A stretch of DNA of 64,000 nucleotides from positions 55,535,812-55,599,811 of the forward strand of contig CM049314.1 in assembly GCA_026874595.1 (NCBI GenBank). Reading direction: 5' to 3'. This DNA comes from Sipunculus nudus. Taxonomy: Eukaryota > Annelida > Sipuncula > Golfingiida > Sipunculidae. Under the pieces are notes generated by a model that worked only from the letters and a program-made list of their open reading frames with translations, was not told the DNA's origin and made no database searches. Each line of letters opens with the position of its first letter. Position 1 is the stretch's first letter. Both the position numbers and the translations under genes were made by a program. Shown piece after piece: positions 24,608-37,764 of this stretch.

Positions 24608-25195
24608 AAATTTCATGAGCGCCCGTTCAGGTATTGCTCCGATACGCAAGGGATGGACAGATTCCGGCCTACGCCGCGCATGTTAATTAGTTACAGGAGA
24701 GCTAAACTGTCTTAAATGATGGTTCAAATGTTCACATCTCAAATATGTTTCCATCCTCCTACCGAGAGTGGTAAGATGTACGAAGATTACGTTATTTTTT
24801 TGGTTGTTGTCGGAGTGAAGCTTTACAAGAAGGGAAAGGGGATTGGGATAAAGCTGCTCTCTGCAAAAATGGATCCTTTCACAGGACAGGTGCGCGTCAA
24901 ATCCAAACGTTGGGTAGAACGTAATACCATCGGCGAAGAGAGAGGGTCAGGATACATCATTAAAGACTGTCCTAGATTTTCCATAGGCATTTATGCAGTA
25001 TTCAGCTCCACAATAACAGGCATTAGACTAAGGTGCCTTCAAAATAACCTCACCTTACAGATCTGAGACGTTATTGAAATCCCATTCTCGTATCGACGGT
25101 GTAACTTATCTGATGATGTCACACTGAACCATTCTGTAAAAGAATGCTGCAGTTGGCACCAACCAGAATTTCTTATACATTGTCGTATAAAATAA
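21954..25195 (+). pseudogene. Tandem paralogue of the orphan gene, inactivated
   Basis: Exon 1 relic (21954-22655) starts MKFAKVLEIVSYLVKLF against MKFKTIIGLISYVINLL in the intact gene. It then matches in several frames (YVRC, VILSNAKFGN near 22234-22272, KENYVL, NDYID) and ends LLPKGE at a conserved GAG/GTATT donor. It is 702 nt against 885: about 70 codons (roughly residues 136-208) are missing, and at least two reading-frame shifts occur, with a stop at 22206. The intron (22656-24802) has grown to about 2.15 kb and holds a (TA)n run. Exon 2 relic (24803-25195) is almost full length (393 against 396 nt). However, the acceptor dinucleotide is TG, not AG (24801-24802), and codon 25064-25066 is TGA where the intact gene has Arg384. 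The first Cys of the CxxC is Tyr. Retention of the intron shows DNA-level duplication, not retroposition. Confidence 0.8.
24549..24604. repeat. (TA)n microsatellite
   Basis: About 56 bp of TA, within the expanded intron of the pseudogene. Confidence 0.95.
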
Positions 25196-26525
25196 CTTTC
25201 CAAAAAAAGGAAACATTCCATCATAACCTGATTTATATCTTAGAATGACAATGGTAATAATTGGGTAGTGATGTATTAAATAAAGTAATTTACTTGTCTG
25301 ACACTTACGGCAGGCTAAACACTGTGTGAGATTTGTAACCTTGTCTTCCACGTCTTTGCTAAAACGATCGTTTCTCGAGGTCATTTTCATTGCAGACCAA
25401 ATGCCTAGACGAGGTGTCGTGTCAAGCCTGACATTACAGTGATGTATATAGGGATCTAGAGCTACTATGGCTGATTTCATAAGAGATACGCGCTACTATT
25501 ACACTTGAGAATTTAAGCAATAATGGGATACATTTTGATAATAGATATAAAATTAGTTTTAAGTGTCTAATCTGGCTGAAAAACATATATACCTTATATA
25601 AGCTACCCTTGCGAATGGATAGCTATACAGATTGTTACAGACATCTGTACAACCATACAAAGGAATCCCGGAGTGGGGGGGGGGGGGGGGTCTTGGGGCT
25701 CTACAGGTATATTTTAAGCAAGGTATTTAAAGAATCATATACTCTATGCAAAAATAACTGAACCCATGACAATTTTCTTTAACAAGTTTTCAAAATGGAA
25801 CAAAAACTGCAAGAAATAAAATAAAATTTATACCAGTATATTAGTTACATATGTCTATAATTTGGAACCAAATAATGATTCTCGATGAATAATAACTAAA
25901 AAAATAAATTGTTTTAGATATAGGACATGGAGCATCTCAAATAGGTCCGAATTTTGGCTCGATGCTTCATCGTTTAAGAATTAATCACAATGAAAGTCCC
26001 TGAGGGTATAAAAATAACAAATTTTTAGAATTCTTAGAATTTAGGGGGATGACAGAAGACATGACCGGTGTTATTTAATAATACTTATTGCCTATCCGCG
26101 ATTATAACGCAGGTATTTATATAGATATATAGGTGGTAGATCTATTTGGCAGTTTGTCGAAACACAGGTTGATGGCAAATTCTAATGGAAATTCCTGGGA
26201 TAAAGATCGGTTTTGTGTTATGTTTCCATTGACTGTAACCGCTTTTGGGTGAAATTAATTTAACAAGCAGTTGATTTACGGTGCAAAGTTCTCCAAGGAT
26301 CTGACCTTGTTTTCATAAGAAAGAGCGTGAGAATAAACATGGTCCCAACGGACAATTCTTATACGATGGAGTGAATGTTTTTTCACAACTTCAAGTAAAA
26401 TTATGGCGCTTACATTATCATGCAGTATAAAGTACAGCATAGTAACTGTACATGTAATGGCCCTTGACCCGGGTGGAGAATAGCGTCTTTACTATTGTTC
26501 TAGGTCCTCGGTGACATTAAACAGT
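25196..26525. other. Noncoding stretch
   Basis: AT-rich, with a G16 tract at 25675-25690. No exon or element ends recognised. Confidence 0.35.
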
Positions 26526-26578
26526 TCAGGCGCGGATCCAGGATTGTTTGCAGGGAGCGGTCAACGGGTGTCATGCAT
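26526..26578. mobile_element. Half copy of the GCGCGGATCC MITE
   Basis: TCAGGCGCGGATCCAGGA, then tttgcagggagcggtcaac and gggtgtcatgcat, are the reverse complement of the right half of the MITE at 11501-11638. The match stops exactly where the next element (26579) begins. The missing half is not clearly recognisable after that element. Confidence 0.65.
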
Positions 26579-28284
26579 AACAAGGGACCCATGGGTCACT
26601 GTGCTCAGCTAAAATTGACCTTGAAGATAAACAATTTTTGCAAATGCAAAATATTCTATTGTAATGTTTTTCATTTATATAAGCATATGAGAAGCTAATA
26701 GGAGAGGGCCCTCCTACTTGATTATGGTAAAGTTCTAAATATATGATTGCAAACAAATACTCTGGCAAGACTGTCATGAAGAAAAACAGTAAAAGTTTTG
26801 AGATACTGTGATGCATATGAAAAATTTACAGATGAACAGGCAAGTGGACAGAATGGACTAATACCTTCATTTCACTTTCAAGGGAATAATGCATTTAAGT
26901 TTATATATATATCCATAGTGTAGCTCATATTTGGTCATATTATGCATACTTATATATTTTATTATTTTTAAATCACAAATGTTTAAACTGAATTTAAAAG
27001 AAAATATTGCCACAACATGGCATCTACAAGATTATTCCTTGAATCACTCTTAAAAAGTTTTGCACATTGGAGTTTTCAGTACATGCTTAATCTTATTCAC
27101 CGAAATAAAATAAAAGATTCAGTAAATTTGATAAAAAAAACATCTTTTCATATAAAGTATACACACTGTTGGTTAAATGAGGGACAAACAGTATCATTAT
27201 GCTAATTACAATCTCAGCTATAATTTATTACTGGAATTAATAGTCAATTTCACACCTGGTAAAAAAATTTTACTCTTCTGAAGTAAGGAATTACTTATCT
27301 GATGAACATCCACACATTCACAGCAATACACCATTTTGTGGAAACAATTAAATGTGCACTTTAATCATTGTAACCCTGGTGGTACAATACAAAATCTAAA
27401 ATGTTGCATAGCCAAGAATAAAATAAAATACATAAAATTATAACATTCATCTAGTTAATGCACCATCGGGGGGGGGGGGAGTGCAGGGCAGAGGGGAAGC
27501 CTGCTAGTAGTGGTCAAGCTGAGCCAAGGCAAGCTGCCTGGGGTGGTTTACATAATGCAAGTGAAGGCTGTACTACTAGGTGGGCTGGATGTAAACAACA
27601 CTTGACAGTGTATGAAAACTTGTATAAAAGCTACTCTTTTCAATCAATTCATTTGAAATTTCAGATTTTAACAGATTAAATCATTATGTATGTATGGTGT
27701 GATAATTAAATCAACAGTGCTTACAAGGAAAATATGTGCCATTGCCAAAGTTGGACAAAATTTAAGGTATTGATTTTTTATTCATGCTAATAACTTGAAA
27801 AATTTGCAAAATTCAGATCTAATTTTGGGTAGACAATTGAATCTTGATAAAATAAAGTTAATCCTGAAAAAAAAGTCTCCAGCTTCAGCAATTCTCATAT
27901 TAGGTGAGTAAATTTATTTTCTGATTTTTTAAAAATTGCATTATATTAGGGCCCCAAACTTTAAAATGATACCAAATACTGACCTAATTTTTGGCATATT
28001 CATAGAAAATGTATGGAAAAATATGAATACTTAATATGATCAAAAACAGATCAGTGGTTTTGATAATAGGTAGTTTAGTTTTTCCTTAATATCTCGAAGA
28101 AACGCAGTCCAACTGACCCAATTTTCGGTATGGTAGGATATTTTGGGAACATCTGATGGTATGCAAAATTTTGGATTCGTAGGTCCAACGGTTTTAAAAT
28201 GTGCCCTGTTAACGGACGGACGGCCGGACGGACAAGGGACCACGACCATAGCTCAGATGACTTATAGTCAGCTTAGCTAAAAAT
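26579..28284 (+). mobile_element. Helitron/Helentron-like element LR, copy 1
   Basis: The 5' end is aacaagggacccatgggtca with the 12-bp palindrome GACCCATGGGTC (26586-26597), followed by GTGCTCAGCT. The interior is AT-rich and non-coding, with a G12 tract (27468-27479). Near the 3' end are a block with aatatctcgaagaaacgcag, a gacggacggccggacgg tract (about 28212-28232), and a terminal hairpin (agctcagatgact-tat-agtca-gcttagct, 28249-28279). The layout resembles pearl-like, Helitron-derived non-autonomous elements; assignment is inference. Confidence 0.65.
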
Positions 28285-30088
28285 AGTCTAAAAAAGGGTC
28301 GTAAGTTAAGAGCGGTTCTACTGTATATCTCTTTGATTTACAGTCATGTCTGCCATTTTATTAATGTAGCTCTGGCCTTTATTCAAACGAAGTTTATGTA
28401 TCGTAATTGCGGAAACGTTTGCTGCGCTCTCTGGTCATATTTGTATTATGTTTACGGGACACTGAAATGGAATCTAATACTGCATCTTTCCAATGGGTGT
28501 TTTAGTCATTTATTTGGGTACTACTTATTAGTTGGTCTGTTTAAAGGACAATTGTTTCAGATGTAATATTCCCCTTGTAAACATTTTTGTTGCTTATCGC
28601 AATATATTTCTGCCTGTGCACGACGCATGTGATCGGAAAGCCACTACCCGACGGTTTCTGGTGAGATGTTACACCTTCCAGAGAGAGTGGCTTTATGATC
28701 TTGGCGTGCGCTATATGTTGCATATGGAAATATGCAAAAACAACAGAGATTGAGGATTTGAGTCCGGACTTGGACTCGAGTCCTTGTTCGAGTCGACTGT
28801 ATGTTTTAGGGATTCGTGCTCGAGACTCTGCTAACCTCTGAAAGACTTTCATTGCACCGCCTTCCAGTAATAAACAATTCAAGCTAAAACGACATTTCAT
28901 GATGTACAATTTTAATCCAGCATATAAGTCACAGAGCTACATACAAAACAAACACAGCACATCATACAAACAAATATTGCACATACATGAGACCTGCAGG
29001 TCTATGGTGTACCACACATTCTATGTCACATGGTTTATTGAGGCTTCAGAGTGTACCCTAAACCACCAAGAAGTCCAATTATTGTATATATTTCACTTGA
29101 AGATGAAGAGTCCATATATATTGTATCTAACATTTTACATTTCACAATGGCTGATGGCAATAAGATCTATGTTTTAAAGACTAAACGAGAAAAAGATTTT
29201 CTTACTTTCTCTATATCAAGGTACCATGTCTAACAATAACTACATGGCAGTTATTTTTCTCGCACGGCCATGGTACCGGGTTGTTTAGCCAATGCTGTAA
29301 ATACAAAGTTCTGCATGTCCTGAATCATGGTTAAGTCTTTGATATACACGAACGTCTGTGCACAGAGCTAGAAGGGTACCCTCAAGACCTTGAACAAGTA
29401 GTGATGAACTACTTTTAATGATGTAATATATACTGATATTTAAGGTGGTCATATCATCAATAAATCTAGGTATATTCATTCTATATTGTTATCATAAATT
29501 TAGTAATGACCTTATATTTAATTGAGGCTATTCAGCCATGAGATTATGCAAACAAAGATTCTTAGTTTGTTTGGTAGAAATCTTCTACATCTTGGGATAA
29601 GAGTTCTGAAACATTTATGTTGAATATACTAAACCTGCAGAGGTAATAAGTGCAAATGGAAATGCGTGCACACATGGCCCCACTGAAGCCGCCGCCCAAG
29701 TGGAGGGTTTCACATTATACGGTCCGTTGAAACGACAGTGCAGTAAGTATAAGGCGTGACCGATTTGATTAAATATAGTCCTTTTAAACAAGATAACGTG
29801 TCTCAAGTTTGCCCGACTCAAAATAACCACCCATTTCCTCCTCGTTTATGCGTCATGGGTCTCCAGGATGTGCTATCCTCACCGTACAAGAAGTAATTTT
29901 TGTGTAGTTCAAACCCATTGAGCCATTTTAACGTTAAGACTACTATCAATACAACTGATGGTGATACTGTATTGTCGGCCTTTTTTATCATTCTACCTCC
30001 CGTTCTAAACCTATTAAATGCTCAAATGTCCACATTTAAGTAGGTTAAAATGCAGTTTACTGATCTCTTGTTATATGTCTAAAAATAA
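28285..30088. other. Noncoding stretch
   Basis: Begins with a possible pogo-type right terminus (gcggttctactgta, ending about 28326). It also holds the perfect palindrome GGACTCGAGTCC (28772-28783) with further gagtcc/gactcg phrases around it. Weak open frames on both strands have no domain or splice support. Confidence 0.35.
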
Positions 30089-30121
30089 AAGTATATATAT
30101 ATATAAGTATATATATATAAA

Positions 30122-30168
<47 letters not shown>
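30089..30168. repeat. (TA)n microsatellite with interruptions
   Basis: Three TA blocks separated by aagta, the last about 46 bp long. Confidence 0.95.
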
Positions 30169-30169
<1 letters not shown>

Positions 30170-33100
30170 CAATTTATAACAAAGTATTTTGCAAATCAAT
30201 TTTAAGTTGTTTAATTGTCGTTGAATATTATATGAACATTTGTTGAAGAAAAGTCATGTCAAAGAATAAAGGAATTTTAACTTGAATGGTTACACAGAAT
30301 ATCTATGATATACGTAAATTTATACAAATTACGAAAACTCCTGTAAAAGTAAACATGTAACCGGGATAGTTCATGTCAATAGATACAATTTCCTAAGACG
30401 AACCACTCAGACGGCAGGGTGACAATTCTGGCTAAATACATGAAAATACAAAAAATCTTTCCATTCTAGGATATATTTCTGAATTAACAATTAAGGAGAC
30501 AACTTGGACATCCTCGTCAAGCCGAGAGGCGAGACAGCACAACAAATTATAGCCATCACTGAAACAACAGATCAACATGGGAGTATTTATCAGTTTATAT
30601 TTTGTGATCTCCATCTTTATGTCATTCATCAATTGTCATAGCTCACAAATCAATAACATGTAATATATACAAGATTCACGGAAAAAAAGATTTCTTACAT
30701 ATCACAAAATTGAACGATAATACTTCTGAATTTGCATCGCAGTGATGGTGTTATCACAAACAATATTCCCGCTTGTTATTGCACTTTAGCTTTTCTTTAA
30801 CTTCTGATTATATCATCTTAACGTCTTGTCCAAGACAACATGGTCCGTGTACAGTGAAATACACGTCATATCTAAACGGTAAAAATACGAAAAAAAACAT
30901 TTACAAAAACAAAACTTCTCTTTAACAGCCTTATTCTGGTCCTAAATGTCAATTTCTCGGACACTTAATATATCAATACAAATACTTTTCCGCAAATCTT
31001 TCGCATGTACTTCTTTGCATTTTATATATTATAAAGATGTAAATCTTTAGACTTATAATAGCTTTAAAGGATGACCATGGCAGTTAATTTTTAACAATAT
31101 TAACATATACGATTTATGGAATAAATTAAACGAACAAACCTGACAAAGTAATACTCTGCAGATATGGCAATTGTTATATTTACAAACCTGGTAGGATTCA
31201 GTGAGGCAATATTTACATTAATTTGTGTACATGTAGCATCCATAACGGTTGCTTAATCTTTCCCGCATTTACAGTTCAACAGTGCGATTCCAAAATGTTT
31301 ATTCATTTCACCTGATATCTGCACTTTCCCAATGTAGTTTTTGTCAGTATAGCTGCTATGATTATGATATTCCTGTTTACTTAACTCTGGATTTTCTAAT
31401 TTCAATCTATTTATGGATGTGTTTGTCAAATTGTTTGAACATTTGAGTAAATTTATCTAATAATCAAACGAAACCATTGGTACTTGTGAATATATCTGAT
31501 ATCATTTAATACAAAGTTTATCAGAGAACCTGTACTTTGCAAAGATTACTCGATGATGTTTATCTATGGCACATTTTGTCATCATTATAAACAAAATACA
31601 AATATACAAAAAAATAATAATAAAATAAGATTAAAAGTGCATCTGTGTTAACCTGAACTAACATAATCGTGTTTTTCCCGGATTAGCAGCAATTATTAAC
31701 TTAAGTAAACTGAAATCAGACTGATGTTCATATCTGAACACAGCAGTGCCAATCTATATTTATGAAAGAGAATTTATAAAAAATACTGTAACAGCATTCT
31801 TACATTACTTTTTTTCAAAATATACCACACTGAAAATTTCTTGGGATAAAATAAGATTCTAAGTAAATGTGATGTTTTATACACTGGATCAGTTTTTTCT
31901 AAGGGGAAAGCCGCGCTTTGGCGCCAGGTTGAACTTCGAGTATGGGAACAATGGATCCGTAGAGTTCACGGTTCATCGAAATGCTAAACCCCAGATGCAG
32001 AAAAGAACCACAAGGGCATATTTTTCATAAAATCCTTGGTTTTCTATGGCAAAAACGGCTTTTGAAGTCAACCAATCATAACTGTATTTCTATTTATTGT
32101 TTCTTGGCATTTCAGTTAATGTAGCAGTGTTCAAACAACATTCACGCAGAAATAAATATAGAAATCATTCACTTAACAGACATGACGAGTGAAACGAAAC
32201 GAAAGAAGAAACATATATAGAATCATTCTGGATACAGAACTGGTGCTGATACACAGACGTAAATTAGATCAGTAAACGGTAAGGATGGAACACGCCACAC
32301 TGACATAATCCAGGTACGGATAAAAGAATGTGCATTTGTCTTTAACGTGAATAGTCCCTCTTACTTGTGCCTGAGTCACATCCAACAATTTGATAGCTTT
32401 GAAATGTACACCAAACTAAATACAAGTGTGTTAGAAATTATTTTTAACATTCTGGCAAACTTGGATTAAACAAACTGTTTGACCAATGTAAAAGTATACA
32501 ATCATGCAAATATACGGTGATATATATATATTTAAACCTCATTGTGTTGAAGTCAAATGTAGAAACAGAAAACATGTATGGTTTGACACAAGTCGATTTT
32601 ACTTGGTCAAAATTAAACAATATTTTGCTTGTATCTATTCCTTATTACTTGGGTGCAAGTGGGGTAACTAACTCTGCAAGTTTGACTTAATGAGGTTTAA
32701 CTGTATATACATATGTGTGTGTGTGTGTGTTAGGAAAACCAAATAACAATAACTTTTGTCCATATTAACCACATTCACTATTAATAAACATATAACCGAC
32801 ACCTGCAGGAACAACTGATTACATAATCTCTGCTAAATTTTCCTAACACCACCCTGAAAGATTAGTTCTGAACGAATTTATAATCATCACACAGCACATC
32901 AGTCTTAACATTTGGCTTGTAATATGCGGTGTTAAATTTATCCTTTGCTTTACTCAGAGACATTTAACCCTCTGCCAGCACCTTTGGTTTTACTGATATC
33001 ATACATTTCTGATTCATAATTAACCTCTAGTTACTTCATTTTGGTACAGCTAGGTTTATATGTGTTACAAATACAGCATGTCGATTCACAAGTGCAACTC

Positions 33101-34297
33101 ACTGATATAGGCAAACTCTCACATAATATTAAAGCTTAAGGTCAAAAGATAATTACTGTCACTTTTAGCCTTTTTTGGTTGTATTTCACATCGAAAGTGC
33201 ATGTATCTAAAAGCATTCCATTTATTAATATATTTATGACTATTCTGACTATTCTTGTTTTTGCAAGGACATAATCACAACATACCACTATGAATGTTAC
33301 TGCAATCCTGACCTGAATCCAGGATTAGAAAGAGCTATAACAGATATAACTTCATCTTTAGTTCGATCTATAAATATCTTATCCGTCCAAAATCTTGTGC
33401 ATAATTTCACCTGTATGTAGAATAACCAACCACTCCGTTTTCAAATTAAAACTGGTCATTTGTTCAGTTCACACTTATTTCTAAAAATCTATCTGATCAG
33501 TTTTTTTTTTTGCATCAAGTGTTTTTATGTTTATATTAAAATCCATAGATATTTAATGCACAAGGCATGCATAGGCTATGACAACAAGTAATTTGAATGC
33601 AGATCTTGAAGCATGACAGAAATATAATGTCTTGCCCACAAATAGGCTACTACCCTCCTCTATATTTCACGTCTGTTTCACCCGCACTTGATACTTTATA
33701 TGGCAAAGAAACCAGTCAGGAAAACTTTAGTAATCTGTTTCATCATTAACTCTATATACACGTGTGATAGTAACAAAAGGATCAGCTCCGCCTGAGGACT
33801 TACATTTCAATCACCTTGGCTTGATGGTTAAAGACAATTAAGTACAAATATTACAAATGCCAATAACCTACAAAGCGTTGGCCAAGCTCTACAAGACCAC
33901 ATTTAAATGTCACAATATCTCTGAAATCTTATGTTGCTGCAATTAGCGTTACTTCTGGCTGAATGTGTTGCATGGCTGAGTTAGAAAGCCGACACTGAAT
34001 TGTTCATCTTGGTGATATTTTAAGAACATATATGCAATAAATGTTACTCTGGTTAAATTTCACATGAAGCTGATAAAAAGGTGTTCTGATCCCTTCCTCT
34101 GTACATTAGTGTATCCATATAGTCATTCTTAACTATTAACTGGACCTGCACCTGTTAACTCTACATATCCATTGTGGCGATTAAAACAGGACAAGCATAA
34201 TGTCTGCCTGCCAGGAATATATATATATATATAAATATATATACAGTATCACATATCAAGAGCCTTTCTGTTCCTCTCTCTCTCTCACATCCATTCA
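30169..34297. other. AT-rich region downstream of the exchanger gene's most distal exon
   Basis: No exon supported. It may include a 3' untranslated region of the minus-strand gene next to 34298. A conserved-looking GC-richer patch at 31905-31990 (gccgcgctttggcgccagg, atgggaacaatggatccg) is open in more than one frame on both strands and may be a repeat fragment. Short TG and TA runs lie at about 32712-32731 and 34216-34244. Confidence 0.35.
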
Positions 34298-34396
34298 TCA
34301 GACCTGGTTACCCGGGGGTCCGGGGATTCTGATACGAGTGTGGGCGTCAGTTTTTACTGCTGCAGCTGGACCACCAGACTCTGGATGCACGATTCC
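34298..34396 (-). CDS. SLC9A6/7/9-like: Candidate last exon (isoform) of the NHE6/7/9-like gene
   Basis: After the acceptor ttattttcttatag the exon reads in phase 0 as 32 residues, GIVHPESGGPAAAVK through RIRIPGPPGNQV, then TGA. It is GC-richer and codon-like against AT-rich intron. Only this frame fits the phase-0 donor of the 49379-49516 exon. It would give a short Pro/Gly/Ala-rich end distinct from the acidic 44601-44723 ending, so the two are mutually exclusive last exons if both are used. It could instead belong to an unrelated neighbouring gene, since no homology proves the link. Confidence 0.5.
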   Translation of the reverse strand, partial: GIVHPESGGPAAAVKTDAHTRIRIPGPPGNQV

Positions 34397-34537
34397 CTAT
34401 AAGAAAATAAACAACAGAAAATTAAACATATCCCATGAAAACAAGAAAAAGAATGAATGTACATATTTGGAACCATGTGTGCATATGCCAGCACAAAAAG
34501 ATTCTGATCGGAATTGCTACATGCATATTTTATCTTC

Positions 34538-34584
<47 letters not shown>

Positions 34585-37500
34585 ATATGTCTATGTATGA
34601 ATGCAGGCATTTATCAGAATGAGATGCATGATATAAAAGGTAAAACCATACATACAATCAAATCACTTCCTTTTTCTTTAGTTTCTGGTATAACAAACCT
34701 GTTTATTATATAGTGATAAAGTGTCAAAAGGTTGAAAACTGAAGTTGACTTGGAACAATACAATACTAGGAGTGCTCATGCATCAAGTTAATAGCTTGTA
34801 AAAGTGTTGCCATGGCTACAACATCATTGCTAGTGTTAATTTGTGTGAGAGTGGTGTCTGAAATGAACAAAGGTGCTCGTGTACATAAGTAGATATATTT
34901 ACATACAGAAACAAGTTAGAGTACCCTGCATGACAAAGAGAAAGACATCCTTGATTTATTACTTGGTATGGAAATAATCACCATGGACTCTGATAGAAAG
35001 AATTCAATTAATTATTTTTTTTCTTTTTAAATAGAATATAATACATTTCAGCTTAATACATAGAACCCAGGATTCAAATCACTCAAAAACCCAGACTCTA
35101 GAATAGCTGAAAGTTTTGGTCTCTAGATGGCAGCACAAGAAAACAACAGCACCTTTGCTGAAGAGAAGCATTCTGGAAAATAAGCAGCAGTAACAAGTAT
35201 TAGTAGTGACTATGTAAGATACACCCATAGGAAGACTGATCATTATATAGAAATAAACAAAAACATTATTATATTTAACAGAATGTTGCCAAAAAAAAAC
35301 TGTTCTTATCTTTTCATATCTTTTCTTTCTTCACAAGACACCCAGAGTCACTTTAAGAATATTGTAAAATAACCAAAGATCAACTTCACTCATGCATGTA
35401 ACTGCTGTCACTAAGGTCATCCTGTTATTCTTAGAAAATAAATGTTTTATTTAATTTCTCTGAAATTTATGTTATCGGTTTTCTTCTAAATCACCTCAGA
35501 TGTAGCTGATTTAGTGTTAAAAGCTGCATTATTATTATGCAGTCTTCCCTCAGTTTACATTAGCTTAGATTAAGACCAGGTTTTTGATCCAACCTTTTTT
35601 ACATAATGGTCTTCTGTACAAGCCTAAAATCTGATACATGGAGATGGTCAGAGAAAAAAAAAACATGCTACAGAATAAAATGTAAAATTCAAATGCTGAA
35701 ATCTTCTGTATTTACTGCTGATACATTTTTAATATTTATTCTTACTTAACACTCTAATGATCAGTATTCCATTTGAAGTCTATCAGAGACAGAATTCCTA
35801 TTAAAGACATGAAACACCAACACTAGTGGTAACACTGACTGCTTCATTTGATAAAAGCATAAAACACCCCAGGTTTTTCTTTACAGAAGTTGCTTTAAGA
35901 GAGTAAAAGCTGGTTTTTCATAAGTACATGTAAAGGAATAAAGGCAATGACAATACTGCCACTACTGACTTAAACAAGTATAAAGGTGTCGAATATATCA
36001 AAATATTCAAAAAAGGAGGGGGCATCAATTTTTGACAAAACCAATATATATTTTCAGTTGTTTGTTACAGTATGTGTGGCTTAGAAACAAGTATTTGAAA
36101 TAAATGGGAAGAATTTAAGGACTCATAAATTGGTTTGACACCAGTCAGTTATTAATTGATAAAAGTACAATTTAACTCTGCTCAACAAAATGTTTGTCAC
36201 ATAGTTTGGCAGCCCTCTCTTGCTCATGAAGTTTTTAAATATGCCAGTCCAGACAGAACTTGTGCATGAAAGGAAACATTTTTTTTTTCAGAAAACTCAA
36301 TTTTTATGAGTATTTTATACCTGAATGGAATATAAGGTTTATTATATAACCTGATATAGGTTACAATTAGTTTTTTATATATACTAAGTGTCTTTTAAAA
36401 AGTGTCCACTGGCAACATTGCAGTTACCAAAAAGAATGCCTTAAATTAACAGAAAACATCAATCAAGACTTTCAGCTTGGACCAACTAATACAAGAGTAT
36501 CTACAGATTAAGGACTTGCACTGGTGCAATACTGTGTATTTATTGACAAGTTAAAATGAACCAGACAGCACCACCAACTAGAAACCACCAGCAACAAACC
36601 CATAATAACATGAGAATTTTATGCAAATGAGATGTTTGTACCTGGCTCAGCTACACATTTGCTGGTAGTTCTGTCTGCAAAATAAAGGCGTGGCTAAAGT
36701 GACTGACAGTCAAACTCAACCAATACAACAGCAGTACAATTTAACAAATGCTCAATGGTCTGAATAACCAAACAAAAATAATTCTATGACCATGTAAACT
36801 GAAGATATTTTACTGGTTGAAGTAAAATTACAGAATGCCACATTTACTAGCAATAGATAACATATTGGCATCAAATCTCACAGTGCAAAAAAAAATCATC
36901 CAATCATAAAAAAAGATAAATGCAAAGCATTTTTAAGAGGACAAGCATATTTATTTTCATGCACATTTACTCCTTGCATGCTAACCTAAAATCTAAATCT
37001 GGTAAAAAGTATTGTAGATGGCATGTGAAGTGTCAATACAGTGTGAACATTAAAGCTGGACTTATATTCTGAAAACTTGTGAATAGAAATGACCAATGCT
37101 TGGAATACCTGCAGATTCACAATTAATCAATGCTTACCTGAAAAATTTTGACATGTAGCAAACACCAAACTGACACAAAACAATTCAAACATGATCGGTA
37201 TGACATTTATGTTTAAACTCAATTGAAATGTGTAAAAGCTATATTGCAAATTGTGACTAATTATTGCAATGCACAAAAAATGCATAATCTACCTTTTACT
37301 GTCCATATACAGAACAACAAATAGTTCTGAATCAATCACTGTTGTATTCCACGGTTTGTCTCAAAGTGTGTTTAGAGCACATAGTGTGCTTATGCAGGGG
37401 TTGTGCACCATATTCATCTGTTTTCTGCATGTACATTACTGGATTCCAGGAAGCAGTGTTAGTTCCAGGTGTTCATCTGAATACCACATACAAATTAGTA

Positions 37501-37764
37501 CTGGTTATAGATTTCCCATGCTAGGAGCAAGCACCATGCTCCCAAGGCTGATCTAGCTGTGACAGCTAACAACAAGGGCCTCACATGACAACATGACTAA
37601 CTGCAATCTATTACTGTAGTGCAAAAGGACACTTAAGACAGTCATTACTAATTAATTAAAGACGTGCAAGTCCCTGAGTTTTAGTTTTATTCAGGTTGTA
37701 AATGTGATATGATTTATTTTACAGTATAACTTCTTGTATAATGATATAAATGAAAATAATTAAA
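34397..37764 (-). other. Intron-like AT-rich sequence
   Basis: Contains a (TA)n run at 34541-34588. No convincing exon. A 33-bp candidate at about 36642-36674 with plausible splice sites was considered and not accepted. Confidence 0.35.

Noticed and set aside
28285-28330. Sequence after LR copy 1 as the missing half of the GCGCGGATCC MITE
   Set aside because: Some similarity (aaaaaagggtcgtaag), but it fits a pogo-type right end (gcggttctactgta) at least as well.
36642-36674. 33-bp candidate micro-exon on the minus strand (TELPANV then stop)
   Set aside because: Splice-like edges exist, but the length is too small and nothing supports it; chance is likely in 20 kb of intron.
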